From: Oscillospiraceae bacterium | GTDB taxonomy: Bacteria > Bacillota > Clostridia > Oscillospirales > Ruminococcaceae | DNA length: 57,547 nt | Assembly: GCA_900752435.1 (NCBI GenBank) | Contig: CAADVD010000013.1 | Location: 1-57,547, forward strand | Direction of reading: 5' to 3' | Part shown: positions 34,290 to 43,452 of the stretch, one piece after another | How positions within the stretch are numbered: position 1 is the first letter of the stretch | How the letters are laid out: every line of letters starts with the position of its first letter | Notes under the pieces: model-generated | What the model was told of the DNA's origin: nothing | Databases searched by the model: none | The model's input: the letters and a program-made list of their open reading frames with translations, nothing else | Position numbers and translations under genes: made by a program

Positions 34290-34577
34290 ATGCAGAGCAA
34301 AACGCACAATGCCGGACGAAAAATCCCCATGCGGAAATGCACCGGCTGCAACGAAATGAAACCCAAGCGGGAGATGGTTCGCGCCGTGAAAAACAAGGAG
34401 GGCGAAATTTCGCTCGACTTGACCGGCAAGAAAGCCGGACGGGGCGCATACATTTGCAAAAACTTAGCCTGCCTGCAAGCGGCGCGGAAAAACAGAGGAC
34501 TGGAACGCGCATTTTCCTGCCGCATTCCGGATGAGGTGTACGAGACCATGGAAAAGGAACTGACGGATGAGGGATAA
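34290..34577 (+). CDS. rnpM: RNase P modulator RnpM (YlxR)
   Basis: 95-residue YlxR/DUF448 protein with the diagnostic PMRKCTGCNEMKPKREMVR and GRGAYICKNLACL; four cysteines could bind a metal. Members bind the RNase P RNA and modulate its activity in Bacillus, and structural work shows an RNA-binding fold. It overlaps the next gene by 11 bases, so the two are translationally coupled, as is usual for ylxR-ylxQ. Confidence 0.93.
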   Translation: MQSKTHNAGRKIPMRKCTGCNEMKPKREMVRAVKNKEGEISLDLTGKKAGRGAYICKNLACLQAARKNRGLERAFSCRIPDEVYETMEKELTDEG

Positions 34578-34887
34578 ATTGATTTCTACGATTACCTTTT
34601 GCAAACGGCTGGGAAAGCTGGCGCTCGGGTTTGATGCTGTCAAATCCGCCATGCAGCTGGATGAAGCGGCGCTGGTGCTGACGGCGTCCGACTTATCCCC
34701 CAAGACGAAAAAGGAAATCCAGTATTTGAGCGAGGTATTTGAAGTGCCGATACGCGGCGTGGAATTGACGCTCGATGAACTGTGGTACTTGATTGGCAAG
34801 CGCGCCGGTGTGATTGCCGTTTGCGACGAGGGTTTTGCAGAAAAATTGATTCGCTTGACGGATTCCAGTATAGATAAAAATATTTGA
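34567..34887 (+). CDS. ylxQ: L7Ae-family RNA-binding protein YlxQ
   Basis: 106-residue member of the L7Ae/L30e/S12e family, whose members bind kink-turn RNA. Motifs: GKLALGFDAVKSAMQLDEAALVL split here as GKLALGFDAVKSAM and LDEAALVLTASDLSP, and VPIRGVELTLDELWYLIGKR. Overlaps rnpM by 11 bases and precedes infB by 13. Its cellular role is not settled in any organism; position in the nusA-infB operon suggests a ribosome- or RNA-related task. Confidence 0.9.
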   Translation: MRDKLISTITFCKRLGKLALGFDAVKSAMQLDEAALVLTASDLSPKTKKEIQYLSEVFEVPIRGVELTLDELWYLIGKRAGVIAVCDEGFAEKLIRLTDSSIDKNI

Positions 34888-34900
34888 AGGAGGACACTAA

Positions 34901-37621
34901 ATGGTTATAAAATATCGATTGCATGATGTAGCAAAGGATCTGAACGTTCAGAACAAAGATGTCATTGAGGTATTGGAGAAATATTTTGGTGAAACCAAAA
35001 AACATCAGACGGCATTGACCGACGAAGAATTGAATGTGGTGTTTGAGCACTTTACGCAGAACAACGAGGTCAAGGATTTGAATGCGTATTTTGCCAACAA
35101 GGAAAAGAGCAAATCCAACGCAGACAGAGCAGCAAAAAAAGCGGCGGAAAAATCTGCACCGAAAGCCGAAGTCAAACCGGAAGCAAAACCTGCTCCAAAG
35201 GCGGAAGTCAAACCGGAAGCAAAGCCTGCACCGAAAGCAGCAGCAAAAGCAGAAGCAAAGCCAGCGCCAAAAACCGAGGTGAAACCGGCAGTAAAAGCGG
35301 AACCGAAAACACCTGCACAGCCAGCGGCAAAAGCGGAACCCAAATCTGCACCAAAAGCAGAAACGAAACCGGCGCCGAAAGCGGAGGCACCGAAACAGCA
35401 GGCGCAGTCTCGCCCGAATCAGAACCAAAACCGTCCGGCACAGAATCGTTCCAATGCAAACGCGCGTCCGAACCAGAACCAAGCGCCGGCCAAACCGAAG
35501 TTTGACAACAACCGTTTTGAAGCGGCCAAAACCGCCGCACAGAACCGTCCAAACAAACCGGCAAAACCGGCAAAACCGCAGTCCAACAGCAACCGTCCGC
35601 AAACGCAGACCATGGGCAAGATGGCGGACAACAGCCAGCAATATGAAAAGACCGTTCGCCATGTGGATACCAGCAAGGTGGAAATCAACCTCGACAAGTA
35701 CAATGAGAAATACGAGAACATTGCACCGGCTAACCGTTATCAGAATACTACCAAAAAGCAAAAGCTCAACCAGAAATCCGCGCAGAGAGCGAAGCAGAAA
35801 TACTCCAACAAGCGCGAGACCGAAGCGGAAAAGCTCCAGCGCTTGGCCTTGCAGAAAGCGAGAAAGCAGCAACTTACCGTGCTGATTCCGGATGAGATTG
35901 TGGTATCCGAACTGGCTTCCCGTTTGAAAGTCAACGTCAGCGAAGTCATCAAAAAATTGATGCTGTTGGGTGTGATGGCCGGACAGAATGAAGTGGTGGA
36001 CTTTGACACCGCCGCTCTGGTGGCCGATGAGCTTGGCGCCAAGGTGGAAAAGGAAGTCATCATTACCATCGAAGAAAGACTGTTCGATGAGGAAGAGGAC
36101 AAAGAAGAAGACCTCGTGGAAAGAAGCCCGATCGTGGTGGTTATGGGTCACGTTGACCACGGTAAAACCTCCATCCTCGACCGCATTCGCCACGCGGATG
36201 TTACGTCTACGGAAGCAGGCGGCATCACCCAGCACATCGGCGCTTACCGCGTCAGCATCAACGACCGCAACATCACCTTCTTGGATACCCCGGGACACGA
36301 AGCGTTTACCGCCATGCGTGCGCGCGGTGCATTGGCGACGGATATTGCGATTCTGGTTGTCGCCGCAGACGACGGCATCATGCCGCAGACCGTGGAATCC
36401 ATCAACCATGCCAAGGCGGCAGGCGTGCAGATTATTGTGGCAATTAACAAAATGGATAAACCGACCGCCAATCCCGACAAGGTCATGCAGGGCTTGACCG
36501 AATACGGCCTTGTTCCGGAAGAATGGGGCGGCGATATCATCTGTGTTCCGGTTTCCGCACACACCGGTGAGGGGATTGAAAACCTGCTGGAAATGGTGCT
36601 GTTGACCGCAGACGTACTGGAACTCAAAGCCAACCCGAACCGTTTGGCTAAGGGTACGGTCATCGAATCCAAGCTCGATAAGGGCCGTGGCCCAGTCGCT
36701 ACTTTGCTGGTGCAGAACGGTACGCTCAAAACCGGCGATGTGCTGATTGCCGGAACGACAGTTGGCCGTGTCCGTGCGATGCTCAATGACCGTGGACAGA
36801 ACGTACACGAAGCTGGTCCGTGTGTACCGGTGGAAATCACCGGTTTGGCGGAAGTGCCGACCGCAGGGGATGATTTTGCGGCGGTAGAAAACGAACGCCT
36901 TGCCAGAGAGCTTGTCGAGAAGAGAAAACACGAACAGAAAGAAGAGCAGTTCAAGCAGTATCAGAAAGTGACGCTGGATAACCTGTTCAGCCAGATCGAA
37001 GAGGGCGAGATGAAGGAACTGCCGATCGTCGTCAAAGCAGACGTGAATGGTTCGGTGGAAGCCATTCGTCAGTCGCTGGAAAAACTGAGCAACAACGAAG
37101 TGCGCGTGCGCGTCATTCACGGCGGTGTGGGCGCGGTGAACCGTTCCGACGTGATGCTGGCACAGGCTTCGGGCGCGATTATCATTGGCTTCAACGTGCG
37201 TCCGGATGCGAATGCGCGTGACTTGTCGGAAACAGAAGATGTGGAAATCCGCCTCTACCGCATCATTTACGATGCCATTGACGATGTGAAGCAGGCCATG
37301 AAGGGTATGCTTGCCCCGAAAACCCGTGAAGTGGAGCTGGGTCGTGCGGAAGTTCGTCAGGTCTACAAAATTACCGGTGTTGGCGTGGTGGCCGGATGCT
37401 ATGTGCTCGACGGCAAAGTAGCGCGTTCCGCTCTGCTTCGTGTTGTGCGCGACGGCATTGTCATTGCCGAAGACAAAATTGCTTCGCTCAAACGCTTTAA
37501 GGATGACCAGCGGGAGGTTTCCCAAGGCTACGAATGCGGTATCGGCTTAGAAAAATTCAACGATATTAAAGAGGGAGACATTTTTGAATCCTTCATCATT
37601 GAAGAATATCAGGAAGACTGA
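34901..37621 (+). CDS. infB: translation initiation factor IF-2
   Basis: 906-residue GTPase that places fMet-tRNA on the 30S subunit. The N-terminal region (about residues 60-250) is low-complexity and rich in Lys, Ala, Pro and Gln, with repeated units such as APKAEVKPEAKP. The G domain follows with GHVDHGKTS near residue 415, DTPGHEAF, and NKMDKP; domains II-IV end with VARSALLRVVRDGI and GIGLEKFNDIKEGDIFESF. The bias of the repeats leaves a very long open frame on the opposite strand, which I reject as a gene. A small stem GTATTC / GAATAC lies just after the stop, before rbfA. Confidence 0.97.
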   Translation: MVIKYRLHDVAKDLNVQNKDVIEVLEKYFGETKKHQTALTDEELNVVFEHFTQNNEVKDLNAYFANKEKSKSNADRAAKKAAEKSAPKAEVKPEAKPAPKAEVKPEAKPAPKAAAKAEAKPAPKTEVKPAVKAEPKTPAQPAAKAEPKSAPKAETKPAPKAEAPKQQAQSRPNQNQNRPAQNRSNANARPNQNQAPAKPKFDNNRFEAAKTAAQNRPNKPAKPAKPQSNSNRPQTQTMGKMADNSQQYEKTVRHVDTSKVEINLDKYNEKYENIAPANRYQNTTKKQKLNQKSAQRAKQKYSNKRETEAEKLQRLALQKARKQQLTVLIPDEIVVSELASRLKVNVSEVIKKLMLLGVMAGQNEVVDFDTAALVADELGAKVEKEVIITIEERLFDEEEDKEEDLVERSPIVVVMGHVDHGKTSILDRIRHADVTSTEAGGITQHIGAYRVSINDRNITFLDTPGHEAFTAMRARGALATDIAILVVAADDGIMPQTVESINHAKAAGVQIIVAINKMDKPTANPDKVMQGLTEYGLVPEEWGGDIICVPVSAHTGEGIENLLEMVLLTADVLELKANPNRLAKGTVIESKLDKGRGPVATLLVQNGTLKTGDVLIAGTTVGRVRAMLNDRGQNVHEAGPCVPVEITGLAEVPTAGDDFAAVENERLARELVEKRKHEQKEEQFKQYQKVTLDNLFSQIEEGEMKELPIVVKADVNGSVEAIRQSLEKLSNNEVRVRVIHGGVGAVNRSDVMLAQASGAIIIGFNVRPDANARDLSETEDVEIRLYRIIYDAIDDVKQAMKGMLAPKTREVELGRAEVRQVYKITGVGVVAGCYVLDGKVARSALLRVVRDGIVIAEDKIASLKRFKDDQREVSQGYECGIGLEKFNDIKEGDIFESFIIEEYQED

Positions 37622-37759
37622 GTGACTGCTGGAACGGGTATTCGCTTCCGTTGAAGGGAATACTAAGTGTCAGACATTCTGCATTTTGTGTTCGATTACA
37701 AGAGCAATACCGTGCATTTTCTGTGCGGTATGGCTCCCGAAAAAAGGAGGTTGACCGAC

Positions 37760-38104
37760 ATGGCAGGTTACAAAATCGGACGCGTCACACAGGATATCCA
37801 GTGTGAGCTGTCGTCCATTCTGCGTGAGCTGAAAGATCCGCGCATTTCCCAGATGCTCAGCATCGTGAAGGTGCATGTCAGCAACGACATGTCACACTGC
37901 AAGGTGTATGTCAGCGCCATCGAAGGCATGGATAAGACCAAAGAATCGGTGCAAGGCTTAAAGAGCGCAACTGGATTCATCAAGCGCGAACTGTCCAATC
38001 GCCTGCATTTGCGCAAATGTCCAGAGATGGTATTTGTTGCGGACGATTCCATTGAATATGGTGCGCAAATCAATAAGATGCTGGAAGATTTGAACAAAGA
38101 ATAG
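37760..38104 (+). CDS. rbfA: ribosome-binding factor A
   Basis: 114-residue KH-like factor for 16S rRNA 5'-end maturation and cold adaptation. Conserved segments: GRVTQDIQCELSSILRELKD, MSHCKVYVSAIEG and IEYGAQINKMLEDL. Start at 37760 follows AAAAAGGAGG; a longer frame from 37667 exists but its N-terminus is unlike RbfA. Between infB and nrnA, in the standard order. Confidence 0.94.
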   Translation: MAGYKIGRVTQDIQCELSSILRELKDPRISQMLSIVKVHVSNDMSHCKVYVSAIEGMDKTKESVQGLKSATGFIKRELSNRLHLRKCPEMVFVADDSIEYGAQINKMLEDLNKE

Positions 38105-38122
38105 AGAGGGAGTCTGGACGGA

Positions 38123-39070
38123 ATGATTGCATCCTTACCACAAATTGCGCAGGAATTGAAGGAACATCAAGCCATCTTCATTCTGTGCCACCAAAATCCA
38201 GATGGCGATACGCTGGGAAGCGGCTTCGCACTTTCCAATGCCCTGCGTCAGATGGGCAAACAGACCAAGGTGCTCTGCTCCGATGAGGTTCCAAAAAAGT
38301 TTGCCTACTTGATGGAGGAATACACCGAACAGGACTTTGAACCCGATTTGGTGGTATCGGTGGATGTCGCCGACCCGCAACTGCTGGGAAAGAAACTGGA
38401 AGCCTACAAAGCCGGCGTAGACATTTGCATTGACCACCACAAAATCAACAAAATGACCGCAGCGCTGTCCTTTGTGGAAGAAACTGCCGCAGCCGCCTGT
38501 GAAATCATGGTCGCGTTGCTCAAAGAATTGCCGGTGCGCTTCACCAAACAAATTGCGGATTGTCTCTACACCGGTCTCTGCACAGATACCGGATGCTTTA
38601 AGTTTTCCAACACCACGCCGCGCACCCACCGTTTGGCGGCCGAGATGATGGAATACGGCTGTGATTACGAGCGCATCAACCGCGAACTGTTTGATACCAA
38701 AACGCGCGGACGGATTCAGGTCGAGCGCGCCGTATTGGATTCCATGGAATTTTACTGCGGCGGACAGGTTGCTTTGATTGTGATTTCGCAGGCTCTTCTG
38801 CAATCATCCGGTATGGACAGCTCCGAATTGGACGGCGTCAGCGCGATTCCCCGTCAAATTGAGGGCGTGGAGGTTGGCGTTACCATGCGCGAGCGTCCGG
38901 AGGGCGGCTATAAGGTTTCCCTGCGCACCTGTCAGGCCGTGGATGCGGCTATGGTCTGTGCGGCTTTGGGCGGCGGCGGCCATGCCCGTGCGGCGGGATG
39001 TGCCATCAACAGGGATTTGGAAACGGCAAAGCAATTGCTTCTGGAGCAGATTGCACCCATTTTGGAATAG
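38123..39070 (+). CDS. nrnA: DHH/DHHA1 phosphoesterase NrnA (nano-RNase/pAp phosphatase)
   Basis: 315-residue bifunctional enzyme that removes nanoRNAs and dephosphorylates pAp. DHH motifs: HQNPDGDTLGSGFAL, VSVDVADPQLLG, CIDHHKINKMT and the YTGLCTDTGCF segment; the C-terminal DHHA1 domain carries GGGGHARAAGC. pAp removal links it to sulfur metabolism in organisms that use PAPS, though I see no sulfate activation genes here. Located between rbfA and truB as in Bacillus relatives. Confidence 0.93.
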   Translation: MIASLPQIAQELKEHQAIFILCHQNPDGDTLGSGFALSNALRQMGKQTKVLCSDEVPKKFAYLMEEYTEQDFEPDLVVSVDVADPQLLGKKLEAYKAGVDICIDHHKINKMTAALSFVEETAAAACEIMVALLKELPVRFTKQIADCLYTGLCTDTGCFKFSNTTPRTHRLAAEMMEYGCDYERINRELFDTKTRGRIQVERAVLDSMEFYCGGQVALIVISQALLQSSGMDSSELDGVSAIPRQIEGVEVGVTMRERPEGGYKVSLRTCQAVDAAMVCAALGGGGHARAAGCAINRDLETAKQLLLEQIAPILE

Positions 39071-39085
39071 GAGACGGCAAACAGC

Positions 39086-39979
39086 ATGAACGGAATTTTA
39101 TGTGTCAACAAACCGAGTGGATGGACATCGTTCGACGTGGTGGCCAAGGTGCGCGGTATGGCGAGAACCAAAAAGGTTGGCCATGCCGGTACGCTTGACC
39201 CCATGGCAACGGGGATTCTGCCGCTCTTTTTCGGAACGGCCACCAAGGCGTGCGATGTGATGCCCAACGACAACAAGGGCTATGTCGCGACGTTCCGGTT
39301 TGGTATGACCACGGACACGCTCGACATCACCGGCAATGTGCAGTCTCAAACGGAAAGCCATATTACGGAAGCACAGCTTCGGGCGCTTCTGCCGTCCTTT
39401 TTGGGCGAAATTGATCAGATTCCGCCGATGTTTTCCGCTGTGCAGGTCAATGGCCGCCGGTTGTATGACATCGCCCGAAGCGGCGCGGAAGTGGAGCGCA
39501 AGGCCAGAAGAGTGAACATCCTCAAATTAAAATTGCTCGAATTTTCCGAAGAGGAGCAAACTGCAGTCGTTGAAGTTCTCTGTTCCAAAGGCACCTACAT
39601 ACGCACGTTGTGCAGTGACATTGGCGAAAAATTAGGGGTGGGGGCGACGCTTACCGCACTCAACCGCCATATTGTTGGCAACTTTACGCTTGACGATTGT
39701 TACACCATGGAGCAGTTGCAGGCCTTTACCGATGCAGGCGTATTGGATGAAAAGGCTTTGCCGGTGGAAAAGGTCTTTGAACAGTTCCCTAAAATCAAGC
39801 TCAACGAGGTACAATCCATCAAATTCCGCAATGGAGTAAAGCTGGATTTAAACCGTGTGCGCTATAAAAATGTGGACGGACTGCATAAGGTTTTTGACCA
39901 GAAAAACCAGTTCATGGGGCTTGCTCGATTGAACCTGGAAACCATGGAACTCATTGTCGAAAAAATGTTTTTTCGCTAA
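39086..39979 (+). CDS. truB: tRNA pseudouridine(55) synthase TruB
   Basis: Isomerises U55 in the T-loop of tRNAs. 297 residues. N-terminal GILCVNKPSGWTSFDVV, the catalytic motif KVGHAGTLDPMATGILPL with its aspartate, and CSKGTYIRTLCSDIGEKLG are intact; the C-terminal 60 residues are a short extra domain. 15 bases after nrnA, 18 before ribF. Confidence 0.96.
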   Translation: MNGILCVNKPSGWTSFDVVAKVRGMARTKKVGHAGTLDPMATGILPLFFGTATKACDVMPNDNKGYVATFRFGMTTDTLDITGNVQSQTESHITEAQLRALLPSFLGEIDQIPPMFSAVQVNGRRLYDIARSGAEVERKARRVNILKLKLLEFSEEEQTAVVEVLCSKGTYIRTLCSDIGEKLGVGATLTALNRHIVGNFTLDDCYTMEQLQAFTDAGVLDEKALPVEKVFEQFPKIKLNEVQSIKFRNGVKLDLNRVRYKNVDGLHKVFDQKNQFMGLARLNLETMELIVEKMFFR

Positions 39980-39997
39980 ACAGGAGGTGACGGCTGG

Positions 39998-40909
39998 ATG
40001 AAAGTTTGGAGAAATCCACAGGAGGGGAACGCATTGCCGAGCGCGGTTGCGCTGGGGATGTTTGACGGCGTGCATCTGGGGCATCAGGCCGTCATTGGCG
40101 CGGCCAAGGATATGGCTGATGCGTTGCAGACGGTGGTGCTGACCTTTACCACAAAGCATGGCCGTCCGACAAAGAAAGCCCATCAAAAGGACATTCTTAC
40201 TGCGGAAGGACGGCTGAAACGGCTTCAAACGCTCGGTATTGATGCCGTCTACATGCCGGATTTTGAGGAAATTCGTTCGCTTGAACCGGAGGAATTTGTA
40301 CAGCAGATTCTGCACGATACCCTTCATGCCAAAATTCTCTGCTGCGGCGATGATTTTCGGTTTGGCAAACAGGCGCGCGGTGACGTGGCTTTGCTGCAAA
40401 AGCTGGGGCGCATGCTGGACATGCAGGTCGTTGTGGTACCGCCCAAACTGGACGGCGGCCAGCCGATCAGCTCCACGCGCATTCGCCAATGCCTGTTGGA
40501 TGGGGATATTGTTTCTGCCAACCGCATGCTGGGCTATCGCTATTTCATTGAGGGGAAGGTTGTCTACGGACGGCAGCTCGGCCGCACGATGGATTGTCCG
40601 ACCATCAATCAGGAATTGAGCGAGCATATTTGCATCCCGAAATATGGGGTTTACATCTCTGCTACAGAAGTGGACGGTGTGCTGTATCCCAGCATTACCA
40701 ACGTCGGCAAAAAGCCGACCATAGCAGGTGAGCGCCAACCATTGGCGGAAACGCATTTGATTGGCCTTGACCAAAACCTGTACGGACGTGTTTTGCGTGT
40801 GACGCTGTACGATTTTATTCGCGATGAAGCAAAATTTGAGAGTGTCGAGGCGCTGTTCCGCCGTATCCACCGTGATATTGAAACAGCCAAGGTGTATTTT
40901 AATAAATAA
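39998..40909 (+). CDS. ribF: bifunctional riboflavin kinase/FAD synthetase
   Basis: 303 residues. The N-terminal FAD synthetase domain has VALGMFDGVHLGHQAVI, CCGDDFRFGKQARGD and ISSTRIRQCLLDGDI; the C-terminal riboflavin kinase domain begins near GYRYFIEGKVVYGRQLGRTM and includes GVYISATEVDG and ITNVGKKPTI. It is the last gene of the nusA-infB unit; rpsO, which often follows ribF in Firmicutes, is not here, and a tRNA-Leu gene with its own promoter comes next. Confidence 0.96.
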   Translation: MKVWRNPQEGNALPSAVALGMFDGVHLGHQAVIGAAKDMADALQTVVLTFTTKHGRPTKKAHQKDILTAEGRLKRLQTLGIDAVYMPDFEEIRSLEPEEFVQQILHDTLHAKILCCGDDFRFGKQARGDVALLQKLGRMLDMQVVVVPPKLDGGQPISSTRIRQCLLDGDIVSANRMLGYRYFIEGKVVYGRQLGRTMDCPTINQELSEHICIPKYGVYISATEVDGVLYPSITNVGKKPTIAGERQPLAETHLIGLDQNLYGRVLRVTLYDFIRDEAKFESVEALFRRIHRDIETAKVYFNK

Positions 40910-40938
40910 TTGACAAAAGAATCTTTTTTTGTTATGAT
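40910..40938 (+). promoter_or_regulatory. promoter of tRNA-Leu
   Basis: Consensus TTGACA (40910-40915), 17-base spacer, TATGAT (40933-40938), about 60 bases before the tRNA. Confidence 0.85.
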
Positions 40939-40998
40939 AGTAAAGCTGTTGGGAAATGCGGGGGCAAACAATTGCTGAAGCTTTTTCCGACGATTTTT

Positions 40999-41083
40999 GC
41001 GGGCGTGGCGGAATTGGCAGACGCGTTAGATTTAGGCTCTAATGGGGATTCCTGTGCAGGTTCAAGTCCTGTCGCCCGCACCA
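40999..41083 (+). tRNA. tRNA-Leu, anticodon UAG
   Basis: 85 bases with a long variable arm as expected for leucine. Acceptor arms GCGGGCG / CGCCCGC, anticodon stem TTAGA / TCTAA around loop TTTAGGC with TAG at 41033-41035, T-loop GGTTCAAGTCC, and an encoded CCA end. Reads CUA and probably other CUN codons. Confidence 0.96.
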
Positions 41084-41084
41084 G

Positions 41085-41140
41085 AGTAAGAACCGTAACT
41101 TTGATACAAAGCGTATTGAGGTTACGGTTCTTACTTTTTC
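41085..41140 (+). terminator. terminator after tRNA-Leu
   Basis: Perfect 15-bp stem AGTAAGAACCGTAAC / GTTACGGTTCTTACT followed by TTTTTC. The next 125 bases hold no gene. Confidence 0.9.
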
Positions 41141-41256
41141 TCTACAGCTTCCGACAAAACGGTATTATGGCATATCCAATTACCAGCCAACACCTCACCG
41201 GGAAATAACCTGCGTACAGCTTCACAAATTCATCGAATAAAAAAGCAATCTAATTA

Positions 41257-41296
41257 TATTAAACCTATTGACATACTAGGAAAAATATTTTATAAT
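41257..41296 (+). promoter_or_regulatory. promoter and putative operator of the metY-hcy sulfur operon
   Basis: Consensus TTGACA (41268-41273), 17-base spacer, TATAAT (41291-41296). The -35 is embedded in TATTAAACCTATTGA (41257-41271), identical in sequence and register to the sequence over the tauCAB -35. With what follows it makes the inverted repeat CCTA-N9-TAGG (41264-41280), a plausible dimer site that would block polymerase. CymR/Rrf2-type cysteine regulators are candidates. Confidence 0.75.
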
Positions 41297-41349
41297 ATAG
41301 AAAAGTTCCCGCCGTGTAATGCGTGCGGCTTGAAGCAGGTGATTCATCT

Positions 41350-42576
41350 ATGAAATTTAACACGGCGCTGCTGCATCAAGGATTTAGCGGCGACAAGGCT
41401 ACCGGCGCAACTTCTGTCCCCATTTATCAGGTTAGCGCATTTGCGCACGAGTCAGCCGAGAATCTTGAAAAAGTGTTTCATAATAAGGCGGCAGGATTTG
41501 CCTATACGCGCATCAGCAACCCAACCGTGGATTCATTTGAAAAACGGATTACCGCGCTGGAGAAGGGAATCGGTGCGGTGGCGTGCTCCTCAGGGATGGC
41601 GGCAGTGACTATGTCGTTGCTGAATATTCTATCGGCCGGTGACGAGATTATAGCAGGCTCGGGATTGTTCGGCGGTACCATCGATTTGTTCAGCGATCTG
41701 CGCGCGCTGGGAATTACCACACACTTTGTGAATAACGTCACAGCAGAGGAAATTGAACCGCTGATTCATGAAAATACCAAAGCGGTTTTCACAGAGCTGA
41801 TCGGCAATCCCCGTCTTGACGTTGTGGATTTGAAAAGCGTGTCGGAGCTTCTGCACAGCAGAGGAATCCCTCTGATCGTGGACAGCACGACGGCCACGCC
41901 GTATCTCATCCATCCTTTTGATTATGGTGCGGATATCGTGGTGCATTCCTCATCGAAATACATAAACGGCGGCGGCAATTCCATCAGCGGAGTCATTGTG
42001 GACAGCGGCAGCTTCAAATGGAACACCGAAAGATACAAGGGCTTTGAAGAATACAAGCGATATGGCAAATTCGCCTATCTTGCCAAGCTGAGAAACGGAA
42101 TCTGGCGCAATACAGGCTGTTGTTTGGCTCCGATGAATGCGTTTTTGAATTCGATTGGGCTGGAAACGCTGGGACTGCGAATGGAAAGGCTTTGTTCAAA
42201 CGCACTTGCCCTAGCAGAATTTCTCGAAAGCGCGGATGGCGTAACCGTGAACTATCCTGCGCTGAAATCAAGCCCGTATTATGATTTGGTTCATCGGCAG
42301 CTCAGCGGAAAAGGCGGAGCGATTCTCACCATTCGCGCAGGCAGCAAAGAGCGTGCGTTCAAGCTGATCAATCACCTGAATTTTGCTGTCAATGCCACGA
42401 ACATCGGCGATGTGCGAACTCTTGTGATTCACCCCGCCAGCACGATTTATGCGCATGCAACCGACGAGCAGAAAATTCATGCGGGCGTGTATGAAGACAC
42501 CATCCGAATCAGCGTCGGCATTGAAGATATTGAAGATTTGATTGACGATTTTAAACAGGCGATTGAACAGATTTAG
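41350..42576 (+). CDS. metY: O-acetylhomoserine sulfhydrylase-family enzyme MetY
   Basis: PLP enzyme of the Cys/Met metabolism family (408 residues) that forms homocysteine from O-acetylhomoserine and a sulfur donor. TRISNPTVDSFEKRITALE, the PLP lysine in VVHSSSKYINGGG (Lys203) and the C-terminal RISVGIEDIEDLIDDF are family hallmarks. Start at 41350 follows AGGTGATT; an upstream in-frame start at 41323 lacks a ribosome site. It heads an operon with sulfite reductase and hcyS-hcyF-hcyD, the arrangement known from Wolinella succinogenes, where MetY accepts sulfur from the HcyS thiocarboxylate rather than free sulfide. Methionine gamma-lyase belongs to the same family and is less likely in this context. 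Confidence 0.85.
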   Translation: MKFNTALLHQGFSGDKATGATSVPIYQVSAFAHESAENLEKVFHNKAAGFAYTRISNPTVDSFEKRITALEKGIGAVACSSGMAAVTMSLLNILSAGDEIIAGSGLFGGTIDLFSDLRALGITTHFVNNVTAEEIEPLIHENTKAVFTELIGNPRLDVVDLKSVSELLHSRGIPLIVDSTTATPYLIHPFDYGADIVVHSSSKYINGGGNSISGVIVDSGSFKWNTERYKGFEEYKRYGKFAYLAKLRNGIWRNTGCCLAPMNAFLNSIGLETLGLRMERLCSNALALAEFLESADGVTVNYPALKSSPYYDLVHRQLSGKGGAILTIRAGSKERAFKLINHLNFAVNATNIGDVRTLVIHPASTIYAHATDEQKIHAGVYEDTIRISVGIEDIEDLIDDFKQAIEQI

Positions 42577-42588
42577 GAGGTTATGAAT

Positions 42589-43452
42589 ATGGCTGTAGAC
42601 TATGCAACTTTGAAAAAGGGCGGCTTTATGAGACAGAAGCAGAAAAATAATTTTTCGCTTAGACTGCGTGTAGTCGGCGGAAATCTGACTGCCGTACAGT
42701 TGGCGAAAATTGCCGAGGTTGCGGAAACGTTCGGTGACGGTCATGTCCATCTGACCTCGCGGCAGAGCGTGGAAATCCCCTACATCAAGCTGGATGATAT
42801 TGACGCGGTGAAGAAAGCGCTCGGTGAGGGCGGTGTAGAACCTGGCGTATGCGGACCGAGAGTGCGTACCGTTACGGCATGTCAGGGTGCGGCGGTTTGC
42901 CCCAGCGGATGCATCGATACTTACGCGCTTGCCAAAGAGCTTGACGACCGATATTTTGCGCGTGAGCTTCCTCACAAATTCAAGTTTGGCATTACCGGCT
43001 GTCAGAACAACTGTCTGAAAGCCGAGGAGAACGACCTTGGAATCAAGGGCGCCATCAAGGTCGACTGGCGCGAAAGCGACTGCATTCAGTGCGGTGTCTG
43101 TGTGAAGGCTTGCCGTACAGGCGCGCTTGCTCTCAATGACGGTAAAATTGATCTCGACAACGAAAAATGCAATTTTTGCGGAAGATGCTTAAAGGCTTGT
43201 CCTACCGAAGCATGGGATGCTGTTCATGGTTACATCGTTTCTTTCGGCGGATTGTTCGGAAACGCGATTAACAAGGGTGAAACGATTATTCCGTTTATTG
43301 AGGATCACGACAAACTGATGACTGTGTGTGACACAGCGATTCAGTTCTTTGACGACCACGCAAACGCAGGCGAACGTTTTAAGTTCACGATTGATCGGGT
43401 GGGCAAAGATAAATTTAAAGAAAAAATTCTGGAGGCGTATGAAAATGGCTGA
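42589..43452 (+). CDS. minimal sirohaem sulfite reductase with two ferredoxin clusters
   Basis: A 287-residue single-chain enzyme predicted to reduce sulfite to sulfide with six electrons. The sirohaem-[4Fe-4S] ligands are Cys98, Cys104 (CQGAAVC), Cys138 and Cys142 (CQNNC). Two further [4Fe-4S] sets follow at 165-175 and 194-204 (CIQCGVCVKAC, CNFCGRCLKAC). It resembles the anaerobic AsrC/Dsr-like branch, not CysI, and is about half the size of assimilatory enzymes. I start at 42589 (MAVDYATLKKGG): GGAGG is eight bases upstream, whereas the ATG at 42583 is two bases from it. It overlaps the TusA-like gene by eight bases. Nitrite reduction is a family alternative, unlikely here. Confidence 0.88.
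   Translation: MAVDYATLKKGGFMRQKQKNNFSLRLRVVGGNLTAVQLAKIAEVAETFGDGHVHLTSRQSVEIPYIKLDDIDAVKKALGEGGVEPGVCGPRVRTVTACQGAAVCPSGCIDTYALAKELDDRYFARELPHKFKFGITGCQNNCLKAEENDLGIKGAIKVDWRESDCIQCGVCVKACRTGALALNDGKIDLDNEKCNFCGRCLKACPTEAWDAVHGYIVSFGGLFGNAINKGETIIPFIEDHDKLMTVCDTAIQFFDDHANAGERFKFTIDRVGKDKFKEKILEAYENG

Noticed and set aside
34640..37525. 961-codon open frame on the minus strand opposite infB
   Set aside because: It is the shadow of IF-2. The coding bias of infB avoids the sense codons that would make antisense stops. The product is Phe/Arg/His/Cys-rich without recognisable domain, and infB is unmistakable.
41312..41335. Short ORF (ATG CGT GCG GCT TGA) before metY as a second leader peptide
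   Set aside because: No ribosome site, no Cys codon, and only four codons; not comparable with the tauCAB leader ORF.
41297..41349. Possible SAM riboswitch or T-box before metY
   Set aside because: The leader between promoter and start codon is only about 45 bases and has no T-box or S-box motif. Only a small GCCG / CGGC stem is seen.
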